This document shows positions 1 to 8,612 of a stretch of 64,000 bases of DNA, one piece after another. The notes beneath the pieces were generated by a model. That model did not search any database and was not told where the DNA came from. It worked only from the letters and a program-made list of their open reading frames with translations. This DNA comes from Flavobacterium lacus (GTDB taxonomy: Bacteria; Bacteroidota; Bacteroidia; Flavobacteriales; Flavobacteriaceae), in contig NZ_QLSV01000008.1 of the NCBI RefSeq assembly GCF_003268815.1, forward strand, positions 1-64,000, in the 5' to 3' direction. Each line of letters opens with the position of its first letter. Positions within the stretch are counted from its first letter, which is position 1. A program made the translations under genes and the position numbers.

Positions 1-3000
1 TTACACTGATTAGGTAAAACCACTGAAACAATCGGCGTACAACCGTTATCGATAATACCATCACAATCGTTGTCTAAACCATCGTAGCAGATTTCGGTTG
101 CTCCGGGGTTAATCGAAGCGTTGTTATCATTACAGTCGCCGCCAACGGCTACGTAACCAACTGGTTGATTACATACTTGAAGTGTACTTGCATTGTTACC
201 AAATCCATCCCCATCAGCATCGGCATACCATGTAGTTGGAGTACAAAGCGTAACATTTAAAGTATAATCTTCAACCTGACCAAATCCTGTACCTAAGCAC
301 GGATTATCAATATTAGTGGTTCCAAATATTTTTTTAACTCTCATTCTGGTTGGTCCGGCCAAGGCAGAACCTGGAACGATAATGTTTGTAACTGCTTGAA
401 TCGCATCTAAACCAGTCGAGTTCGTTATTGAACCTGCATTAAACGTTTCTCCGGCATCTGCAAAATCACCATCTTGGTTCCAATCGATAAATACTCTAAA
501 ATTATTTGCAAAATCTCCATCTGTATTTCCTTTTAACGTCATTACATAAGTACTTTCAGTAGTAACATTGCCAGTAATAGAAATGAAATTTTGATGAGAA
601 GGAGTTCCGTTTAAAGTAGCACTTGATGCATTGTTAATTCCTGCAAAATTCACTAAAGTAATTGGCTCTACAGCTGAAGTAAATGTCAATCCAGAACAAT
701 AAGGTGCAAATGGATCAGCCTCTGTGGTGAAACTCCACTCGGGGCAACCAACTGCATCACCGCCACCAATTACAGATGTTGGTACAATTCTCCAATAATA
801 AGTTGTGCTGTAAGCAGGAGCCGAAGCATTATAGGTAAACGTTGAGGCATTCGTAGTAGTCATCAACGTTAAACTTCCGGAAGTAGTTCCAAGGAAAACT
901 CTATATCCTGTTGGAGCCGGTCCACTTGTTGGAGCGGTCCATGATAAAGCAACGGTGCCTCGAGTAACGTTAGTCGCCGCATTAGCGGGAGCACCAATTC
1001 CTGCACATTGTGTTGGATTTGGATTAACCGTTAATTGACCGCTATTACTATCTGAACCATTCCATTGGTTAAACGGATTTCCTCCATACACAAAAGGACC
1101 ACCATTTAATCTGAATCGTGAAGCATAACGATAGGTTCCTACCGCTAAAGTAGAACCAATATTCGCTTGGTATTCGTCATTGTTGGAAACTTGTCCTGCA
1201 TTATGTGTGGCAGGAATCCATGTTGTCCATGTATTTGGATTAGACGATGCGTCAGCTCCTATTGGGCTAATACCAATCCATGCTTCTATACCGGCAGCTT
1301 GTCCTGAAATACCTGGTTCAACGTCTGTTAAACCTGCTTCGTACACTTGTGCATAAACAATTACTGATTCGCCTGCTAAAATTGAAGCAGAAGCTGGGAA
1401 TTGAAGATTCACATAGTCAGGGGTGTCGGTAGGAAAGGTAAAGCAAGTAATATTTGCTGCCCAACCAAGTCCAACTAAAGATGTATCACTAGTAAACACA
1501 AAAGTTAACGCACCACTAGCAGAATTTGTAGAAGTTATCGTACCCGGAGAATTTGTTCCGGAATAAGTACCAATCAGAGGAAATGTTGCGTCAGGACCGT
1601 CATAAATCCTTAAAAAATCACAACAAGATTCAGTTCCAAAAGCTGTAAATGTAACGATTACTCCATCACCTGGATTTGTTGGATAGATAGTAGTTGTTGT
1701 GTTCAAATTGTTTGTATAATCTCCTGAAACACCACCATTATCATAAAACGTATTTCCACAACTTGGTTGCGTGGTAAACGAAACAGTTGCCCAATCACTA
1801 AATTCACTTTCAACACAAACTGAGCGAACATGAAGATAATGTAAAGTGCCTGAACTTAATCCTGATGTACCAGCAGTTACATTTGACGTTGCCGTACCAC
1901 TTGTAGGTGGAGTTGCAGAAGTTGTAACTGCCCACTCATAACCATTGGCTGGTACTGAAGCAGGTGCAGCCCAAGAAATAGTAGCAGTTGAAGCTGTAAT
2001 ATTTGTAGCTTGTAACGAAATAGGTGGAAAGCAACTTGGGACCGCTACCACATTTAATGTAAAATCAATAGTTGATCCATATGTTACACTTCCACAAGCA
2101 GGTGGAACGGCTGCTGAACCAAACTGAGAACGAACTCTCATTCTGTACTGTCCAAGAGGTGTAGCTAACGGAACTGAAACTGTTCCTGTCTTTGTAGCTG
2201 AAGTGTTAGCCAGATAATACACTTCTTCTTCTGCATCAAAATTTCCATTTTCATTATAATCAATCCAAATTTTTACACCGTTCGACCCTCCGACATAAGA
2301 ATGCGAGAAATCAAAAGATTGTCCTTGAGCTAAAGTGAATGTTTGAGCTGTTTGATCTGAATAGGAACCACTAGGTTGCGAACTGGCAGAATAATTAATA
2401 TTACTTAGTGCATTTGTTGTACTGAATGCCGAAGTATAATCAGATGTATTAGTTGTACTTACTGAACAATATTGAAGATTTGTACCAGTAGTAAAAGATT
2501 GTTCTACACATCCTGTGGCATCGCCATTAGCGTTTTTTGGAACAACTTTCCAATAGTATGTAGTACTAGCTGCCATAACAACGGGAGTATACGATAATCC
2601 AACTGTATTGGTTACTAATGCTGGATTTGTTGATGTTCCAAAATACACATCATAACTTGTTGGACTCCCTGTAGCAGCAGTCCAAGTTAACGTTGAATTT
2701 CTAACCACATTAGCAGCCAAATCAGCCGGAATTAGAGCCGTAGCACAATTGGGTGGTAAAACTGCAACCGGTGCAATAGAGAAATTATCAAAATCTAAAA
2801 AATAATCCCCAGCCGTTCTAGTGGCAACGACCCGAACCATGATTGTTTGTCCTGCATACGAAGACAAATTAATTGTTCGGCCAGCCCAATTTAATGCGGT
2901 TGTGTGATTGCTATCATCAACGGTTAAAACTGTTGAAAAAGTTCCTCCACAATCGGTACTTATTTGTACTTGAAAATTACCCCATCCTGGAGCAGTAGCA

Positions 3001-4331
3001 GTTAATGGATAAGATGTAAAATCAACAATACGGTAGTCAAATTTTAACTCGTCTGTTGCTCCAACAGGACCAACAGAAATCGTATTGAATTGACCAGATG
3101 TTGCACTTGACCATAAATTTCTGTAAAGACCATTTGAAGTTAACCCATGACTAGCAGCAATAGTCCAACCCGTTGTATTCCAACCAGTAGGAGTTGAGGT
3201 AGTTGGGAAATCCATTGTATATGGAGATGCCACAGAAGTTACAATTGATTTTGAAGCAGTTGTTGCGTTATTTCCATTCTCTCCATCGCCTGTAACCACA
3301 ACAGTAGCTGTCATATTGTGTGTACCAACTGCTGAAAAATCAGCGTTAGGAGATAATAGTACCGTCTGTGATGCTCCATTTGCAAGTGTTCCAGATGATA
3401 CCGTTGCAGTAAGTGTTTGCGTAGAAGCACCAGTAATGTTAAGCGTTATAACAGCATTATTGGTTGAAAAATCAATAGTATTTGCACCGTTGTTTAATAT
3501 AGTTACAGAGATTGGTGCAGCACTATTAATACAAGCTGAAACTGGAGCTACAATAGCTGTTGCAACCATGTCTATTGCTATTACTGGAGGCGTAAAAGTT
3601 AATTTTTTTCCAGCTAAATTAGCCATTACTGATGCATTTACATCATTATTAGCCGTTGTAGAGGAAATTGTTGAAGTGGCTGCCGGAGTAACACTTAGAA
3701 AAGAAGTCGTATCATTCAACCCTACTGAAGCAGTAACTGTGTTGGTGGTTGTATATGGATTACCATACACAAATTCAATCACATTTGTATTTTCATACAA
3801 ACGAACAATTGAGGATACAGAAGCTCCTGCAGTAGAGCCGCCACCACCAACTTTTGTATTGTGCCAATTTACAGAAAACACTCTATTTGGAGCAGTACCC
3901 GTTGTTGAGTACCTTATAGTTCCAGTACTTAAATTATTATCATCCCAAAAAGGAGCAATTAACGGCCTTAAAACAGCGGTATTACCTAATAGATTTGTCC
4001 AGCCGGAGGCTATAGCCGTATTGGTTGAATTAGAACCTAATCTAATCATTCCATTTGTTGTTATACCTACAGCGGTGTAGGTTGCACCACCAAAAGAAAA
4101 GGTAAATCCTATCGGAACATTTGTTTGTGTTCCATCATCACTTGTTGCGGTGGATGTTGTTCCTGTAATTTGAGCATACGTTTCTGTCGATTCAGCCAAC
4201 GTATACGCTGAAACTTGTGCAAAGGCGCTATTTCCAAATAAAAAACATGAAAATAAGGCAAAAACACCAAGCCATCTTAAAACAAAAGACGACCCCAATC
4301 GCCGTTTTGTAGAATTGTAGTTTGAATTCAT
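1..4331 (-). CDS. Large multidomain T9SS-type surface protein with CUB, FnIII, GEVED and MopE-like domains (3' end outside window)
   Basis: The frame is open from an ATG at 4331 to the left edge, about 1443 residues without a stop, so the C-terminus is missing. The N-terminus is a signal peptide of about 39 residues ending SAFAQ. In order I read: a beta-rich N-terminal domain; a CARDB-like segment (about 245-360); a MAM-like segment ending near DFDNFSI; a fibronectin III domain; a GEVED domain (IDYNENGNFDAEEEVYYL); a second FnIII; a CUB-like domain (YDNGG, CCDFLRIYDG, FVFTSD); a third FnIII; a second GEVED (IDWNQDGDFADAGE); and a MopE-type calcium-binding motif (WYADADGDGFGN, GGDCNDNN, EICYDGLDNDCDG). 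The expected role is adhesion or matrix binding at the cell surface. A T9SS sorting domain probably lies beyond the edge but is not seen. Confidence 0.85.
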   Translation of the reverse strand, partial: MNSNYNSTKRRLGSSFVLRWLGVFALFSCFLFGNSAFAQVSAYTLAESTETYAQITGTTSTATSDDGTQTNVPIGFTFSFGGATYTAVGITTNGMIRLGSNSTNTAIASGWTNLLGNTAVLRPLIAPFWDDNNLSTGTIRYSTTGTAPNRVFSVNWHNTKVGGGGSTAGASVSSIVRLYENTNVIEFVYGNPYTTTNTVTASVGLNDTTSFLSVTPAATSTISSTTANNDVNASVMANLAGKKLTFTPPVIAIDMVATAIVAPVSACINSAAPISVTILNNGANTIDFSTNNAVITLNITGASTQTLTATVSSGTLANGASQTVLLSPNADFSAVGTHNMTATVVVTGDGENGNNATTASKSIVTSVASPYTMDFPTTSTPTGWNTTGWTIAASHGLTSNGLYRNLWSSATSGQFNTISVGPVGATDELKFDYRIVDFTSYPLTATAPGWGNFQVQISTDCGGTFSTVLTVDDSNHTTALNWAGRTINLSSYAGQTIMVRVVATRTAGDYFLDFDNFSIAPVAVLPPNCATALIPADLAANVVRNSTLTWTAATGSPTSYDVYFGTSTNPALVTNTVGLSYTPVVMAASTTYYWKVVPKNANGDATGCVEQSFTTGTNLQYCSVSTTNTSDYTSAFSTTNALSNINYSASSQPSGSYSDQTAQTFTLAQGQSFDFSHSYVGGSNGVKIWIDYNENGNFDAEEEVYYLANTSATKTGTVSVPLATPLGQYRMRVRSQFGSAAVPPACGSVTYGSTIDFTLNVVAVPSCFPPISLQATNITASTATISWAAPASVPANGYEWAVTTSATPPTSGTATSNVTAGTSGLSSGTLHYLHVRSVCVESEFSDWATVSFTTQPSCGNTFYDNGGVSGDYTNNLNTTTTIYPTNPGDGVIVTFTAFGTESCCDFLRIYDGPDATFPLIGTYSGTNSPGTITSTNSASGALTFVFTSDTSLVGLGWAANITCFTFPTDTPDYVNLQFPASASILAGESVIVYAQVYEAGLTDVEPGISGQAAGIEAWIGISPIGADASSNPNTWTTWIPATHNAGQVSNNDEYQANIGSTLAVGTYRYASRFRLNGGPFVYGGNPFNQWNGSDSNSGQLTVNPNPTQCAGIGAPANAATNVTRGTVALSWTAPTSGPAPTGYRVFLGTTSGSLTLMTTTNASTFTYNASAPAYSTTYYWRIVPTSVIGGGDAVGCPEWSFTTEADPFAPYCSGLTFTSAVEPITLVNFAGINNASSATLNGTPSHQNFISITGNVTTESTYVMTLKGNTDGDFANNFRVFIDWNQDGDFADAGETFNAGSITNSTGLDAIQAVTNIIVPGSALAGPTRMRVKKIFGTTNIDNPCLGTGFGQVEDYTLNVTLCTPTTWYADADGDGFGNNASTLQVCNQPVGYVAVGGDCNDNNASINPGATEICYDGLDNDCDGIIDNGCTPIVSVVLPNQC

Positions 4332-4485
4332 AAATGATTAAAAATTTAAATTATCATATAAAGTTACTATGATTCTTAATACAACTGTTAACAAAATGTT
4401 ACCAAATCGATTAAAATCTTAAATCATCGATGAAATGCATATTTACTGTCTCATTCTCAAAAAACAACTACATAAAATGGTAAAT

Positions 4486-4517
4486 AGCAAAAAACTCCTC
4501 AAAAAAATGAGGAGTTT
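4486..4517 (-). terminator. Intrinsic terminator of the 764-residue T9SS protein gene
   Basis: A 9-bp perfect stem AAACTCCTC/GAGGAGTTT (4492-4500 with 4509-4517) has an A/T loop. On the minus strand it is followed by a T run. It lies about 25 bases after the stop codon at 4542. Confidence 0.85.
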
Positions 4518-4541
4518 ATAATTTTTAGGCGAATTCACGTT

Positions 4542-6836
4542 TTAAAACACTACTTTTTTTGAAATCAAGTTATTGTTTTGATCTTTAATTTGTAGAATCA
4601 AAACTTGGTTAGTTTTGGCCAATGTGTTGATTGTAAATTCAGACGTATTCACTTGCTCTTGGGTGAACAATTTTCTTCCTTGAACATCATATATAATTAC
4701 CGATTCCATTTCACTATTTCCAGTATTTATATGAATTGAATTATCTCTGACAAACACTGCAACAGCATTCGCGTTTAATGGTTGATCTATGCTCATGGTT
4801 TCATCTGTAAAACGCAGAACAAAACGATTTTTAAAATCGCCTGATTCTGATGAAAAAACATAATCGGTAGCACTTAGATTATGAATAGTTGATGTAAAAG
4901 TATCTTCTAAATAGACTAACTGACCTGCTTCAAATAAACCATCCATTTTGTTTACTGAAATAGTGTATTCTCCTGCTTCTACAATTTTAAAACCAAGTGG
5001 AATTGTGTCTTCAACTGTGAATGGTAATGCTTTCGCCTGAATTGAAAATTCTTCATTATTTATTAATGAAGTTAAAGCTACGTTAGAATCATTAATATAA
5101 CGTGCATCAAAACGATCTTTATCATTGATTGCCCCTTCGGCATAACCAACTAACAATTGACTAAATACTCCATTATTGTTGGTTAAACTTAACCAAACAC
5201 GGTGCTTTTCAATTTGATTTAAATTTGATGATCTAAAAAATTGATTTTCAAAATTATCTTGAACTTTCATCGAATTATTAAAATTTAATTCAGATGTTAC
5301 GGCTTGTACTAAAAAACCTTGCCCTACCTGAATAAAACTATTGGGTTCTTCACTTGATTCAGAAGGAGCTGTACCTCCGAAAGGATTATAAACCGCATAA
5401 AAAGATCCTGTATCACCTTCGCCTGTAAAATTATTTGTCCTTCTCCAAAAGTGTAAAGCAGGTTCAATGTTACTTATATTTTCTTCTATAAAAAGTTCTG
5501 CACTAATTATTGACGGATAAGGATTCCCCACTAAATTATACCCTTGACCGCCCGTATTTAAAGGGATCGAAATTTCACCATTATTAGGTACTCCAACAAA
5601 ATTCCCAAGCCATTCAGCTGGAGAATTTGTTCCATTGTTTTCAACATGATTATTTCGAGCTCTGATTAAATAACCACTTCCCGGTGAAAAAACGGTTGTC
5701 AATGGATCAATTAATGAAAAGACATCAGAGGATGTATCATAATCATAAAAACGATTACTAACGGTAGATGGTGAGAATTCTTTTAACGTTTGAGTTCCTG
5801 TAACAGGTGATGACCACATGGTATAATCTAGACGAAAAATCGCTGAACTGAATCTTCTTACTGTGATTCCCCCAACATTTGCCGGTGCTAAATCATCCAA
5901 TTGATTTAAGTTAGCATTACTTTGTACAACAAATGAGTTAGGTGTACTGTTATTTATGATATTATCAGCTACTATTAAAAAACGACCTGAAACCAAAGTA
6001 AATGTATAACCTTCATTTAAGGTTAAACTTTTAGCTTCTTGCAAAGTTGTATTATTTTCATCTGAAACGAAATGATAATCTAAAATAACATCATACTCGA
6101 TTGTTGGTTCAATATTTTCCAACCATCCATTAATTGTCCAAACAGCAACTAAAGTAGGTTCACTAGTAGTAGAAACCATGATTACATTTGAATTAACACT
6201 AGTAACCGGACCTGAACTACTATTTCCTTCAGCTCTTATGCGGTAATAATAATCTGTACTGGGAGCTAATCCTACAATTAATTTAGTTGTTGAAGGAGAA
6301 GCCACAAAAATATTATCATATTCTGGCAATATTGCTGAAAAGTCACTAGTTGTACTAACATCTATTCTATATCCCGTTGCACCATTAACACCAATCCAAC
6401 GTGCAGTGAAAAAAGTATCCGAAACACCAGCTGGTGCACCCGCTACAGGTGCAGGTAATTCTTCTGTATTGAAAGCAACACCTATTGTCCAATCACTATA
6501 AAGAGGCGTAATGTTACATTGGTATCTAACATAAGCAAAATAACTTGTTTCTGCCAATAATCCTGAAATTGATGAACTAAAAACATCATCAGTAGCCGTA
6601 CCACCATCTACTAAACCTGTTAAGCCACTTCCAGGTGCTCCGGAAGTTCTTATTTCAAACTGATACCCCTCGCCTGGTGCTGAAGTTGAAGCATTCCAAC
6701 TCAATGTTGCTCCATTAGAAGTTATAATATCAACTACTACACTAGTAGGTTGATCACATTGTGCTGAACTTTTTAGGGCTAAAAAGAAACACAATAATAG
6801 AAAAGGAATTTTAAAATTTAGTTGTAATTTTTTCAT
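4542..6836 (-). CDS. Secreted protein with two FnIII domains, a GNPYPSAI-type module and a T9SS type A sorting domain
   Basis: The 764-residue product starts with a signal peptide (to about residue 25, KSSAQ). Two fibronectin III domains follow (about 28-125 and 128-225), then a beta-rich stretch. A long module from about residue 335 to 590 carries LDYTMWSSPV, GSGYLIRA, NLVGNPYPSI, GQGFLVQ, FFRSSN and LLVGYAEGA. The last roughly 75 residues (IIYDVQGRKLF ... NLISKKVVF) are a typical T9SS type A sorting domain, so the protein should cross the outer membrane by the Por/Spr system and be anchored or released. The module recurs in three other proteins of this window. No catalytic residues are recognised; the domain content suggests adhesion or binding rather than an enzyme. 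Confidence 0.88.
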   Translation of the reverse strand: MKKLQLNFKIPFLLLCFFLALKSSAQCDQPTSVVVDIITSNGATLSWNASTSAPGEGYQFEIRTSGAPGSGLTGLVDGGTATDDVFSSSISGLLAETSYFAYVRYQCNITPLYSDWTIGVAFNTEELPAPVAGAPAGVSDTFFTARWIGVNGATGYRIDVSTTSDFSAILPEYDNIFVASPSTTKLIVGLAPSTDYYYRIRAEGNSSSGPVTSVNSNVIMVSTTSEPTLVAVWTINGWLENIEPTIEYDVILDYHFVSDENNTTLQEAKSLTLNEGYTFTLVSGRFLIVADNIINNSTPNSFVVQSNANLNQLDDLAPANVGGITVRRFSSAIFRLDYTMWSSPVTGTQTLKEFSPSTVSNRFYDYDTSSDVFSLIDPLTTVFSPGSGYLIRARNNHVENNGTNSPAEWLGNFVGVPNNGEISIPLNTGGQGYNLVGNPYPSIISAELFIEENISNIEPALHFWRRTNNFTGEGDTGSFYAVYNPFGGTAPSESSEEPNSFIQVGQGFLVQAVTSELNFNNSMKVQDNFENQFFRSSNLNQIEKHRVWLSLTNNNGVFSQLLVGYAEGAINDKDRFDARYINDSNVALTSLINNEEFSIQAKALPFTVEDTIPLGFKIVEAGEYTISVNKMDGLFEAGQLVYLEDTFTSTIHNLSATDYVFSSESGDFKNRFVLRFTDETMSIDQPLNANAVAVFVRDNSIHINTGNSEMESVIIYDVQGRKLFTQEQVNTSEFTINTLAKTNQVLILQIKDQNNNLISKKVVF

Positions 6837-6883
6837 TTTTTTTATTTTGGAATGTATTCTAAAATTAGTAGGTAATTAATTTT

Positions 6884-8575
6884 TTAATAATTAATTTTTT
6901 TTGAGATTTGTTCTCCGTTTTGAAAGGTAACTTTAATAATCCACAGCTGTTGAGAAGAGTTAAAATCTACGACGGAAATTTCCATCTCATTTAAACCCTT
7001 TTTTGTTAAAATTTTTCTTCCACTAAGGTCATAAAAATCAATTCTTTCAATTGCATCTTTGGTTGTCTTGAAATGAACTCCATAATTGTTAGTAGCAATC
7101 AAAAGATTTGATTGAATTGGTGAAAAATCTCCGACACTTAAATTTTCTGTTATTACTACTGTATAATCTTCCGCTTCTCCATTTTCAATAGAGTCACAAG
7201 CACTAGGATAATCGTTTGTTGCAGATTGTTTTGTACGAACTCTCATAATAGTTGATCCTACTATAGCATCTGCTGGCACTACAATTGAAGCTATACTTCC
7301 TGAATTTACATTTGAACCCCCTGATACCGTTCCTAAAACATAAGCTTCTTCATCTTCAAATGATCCATTTTTATTCCAATCTATCCAAGCCATGGTATAA
7401 TTTGATCCTCCCTCTGTATTTACATTAACTGATAGTGAAACTGTAGTGTTTCTTTCTAAATTAGTTTGCACAGAAGTAAAATTAGAATAAGCTGGTGTAC
7501 TTACTGAAGAATTGTTTATACTTTGTAAAGTCACATTAGTAATTCCAATTGTATTTTCATTTACTACTAATGATGTACAATAACATCCTTCTCCACCAAC
7601 AAATAAAGGAAAATCAAAAATTGTAGAAGAGGCAATTTCGCATGTAGTTGCTCTACGGTAATAGGTTGCAATGGATTGAGAAGTTACATAAAAAGCATCA
7701 GTAGCTCCCGGAATATCAGTCCAAGGACCATTTTCATTCGGTGCAGATTGCCATTGATAATATAATCCAGACTCAATTGAACCATTTTGGACTGACAATG
7801 TAAATGATTCTCCACTGCAATAAGGACCCGCTGAAACAATTGTTTGACCACTTGAAGGGGTGCCTTCACACGGATTGGTCATTGTAAATTGCATGTTAGG
7901 TCTTCTTCGCTTAAATAAATCAGACAATAAATTCTCGTTTGATAAACTACATCCATTTTGAAGTGCATCATTTGTATAGTTAGCTACCGATACAAATTCT
8001 GCCACCGGAAAGTTTTTCCCTTGAACTGAGTAACTGGTTCCAAAATTTTCATTACTTCGGCAGATTTCTACAATTATATTTCTAAAACCATCCCACGCAA
8101 AAGGGGTGTCTAAAGTAAAAGTATGCCATCCTAACTCATCAACATTTTCAACTGTAGATTCATAATAAACAGGCAAATTGTTAATTAAGTTTGGCCCCAT
8201 TTCAAATGAATTAGTCATCCCCATTTTGATTTTGATGTTTTCGGGTTTTAAAGTTGTAGGCAAACCCAATTCAGTGATATTAATTGCTAATGAAACAACA
8301 TTACCTGAAATATTAAAACCTGCATCGTACAACTCCGTAGCAAAATAGATATATTGTGATCTACTATTGCGATTTATCGTGGCAAAAGGATTTGAACCTA
8401 ACGTTGAAAAAGACTCTGTTCCGTCCCCAAGTGTATACGTTTCTTGAGCTTGCAAAGAATTGTAGCTAGGCAAAAAAAGCATCACAGAAAGAGCAATAAG
8501 CAAATTTTTATTGAAAGCTTGTAATAAAAAATCTAATCGGTTTGATTGATTTAATAAAAAGTATTTTTTATCCAT
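6884..8575 (-). CDS. Secreted protein with GEVED domain and T9SS type A sorting domain
   Basis: The 563-residue product has a long signal region (about 44 residues, hydrophobic LLIALSVMLFLPS, ending SLQAQ). Residues about 45-235 form a beta-rich domain containing WDGFRNIIVEICRS and RRRPNMQFTM, closely matching the N-terminal domain of the next gene upstream. An Ig-like segment (about 240-325, CSGESFTL) is followed by a GEVED domain (about 385-475, MAWIDWNKNGSFEDEEAY ... GEAEDYTV). The C-terminus (IDFYDLSGRKILTKKG ... QISKKINY) is a T9SS type A sorting domain. It lacks the WSSPV/GNPYPSAI module of its neighbours. Gaps of 37-47 bases on either side suggest co-transcription with the flanking T9SS genes. 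Function unknown; binding or adhesion is likely. Confidence 0.88.
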   Translation of the reverse strand: MDKKYFLLNQSNRLDFLLQAFNKNLLIALSVMLFLPSYNSLQAQETYTLGDGTESFSTLGSNPFATINRNSRSQYIYFATELYDAGFNISGNVVSLAINITELGLPTTLKPENIKIKMGMTNSFEMGPNLINNLPVYYESTVENVDELGWHTFTLDTPFAWDGFRNIIVEICRSNENFGTSYSVQGKNFPVAEFVSVANYTNDALQNGCSLSNENLLSDLFKRRRPNMQFTMTNPCEGTPSSGQTIVSAGPYCSGESFTLSVQNGSIESGLYYQWQSAPNENGPWTDIPGATDAFYVTSQSIATYYRRATTCEIASSTIFDFPLFVGGEGCYCTSLVVNENTIGITNVTLQSINNSSVSTPAYSNFTSVQTNLERNTTVSLSVNVNTEGGSNYTMAWIDWNKNGSFEDEEAYVLGTVSGGSNVNSGSIASIVVPADAIVGSTIMRVRTKQSATNDYPSACDSIENGEAEDYTVVITENLSVGDFSPIQSNLLIATNNYGVHFKTTKDAIERIDFYDLSGRKILTKKGLNEMEISVVDFNSSQQLWIIKVTFQNGEQISKKINY

Positions 8576-8612
8576 GAGTATATATTAATTTGTTTTTTGT
8601 TATTTCGTTTTA

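Noticed and set aside
3316..4080. Plus-strand 254-codon frame opposite the large surface-protein gene
   Set aside because: It is antisense to a frame with a signal peptide and clear domains; its hydrophobic, Val/Thr-rich content is the mirror of the Thr/Asn-rich sense strand.
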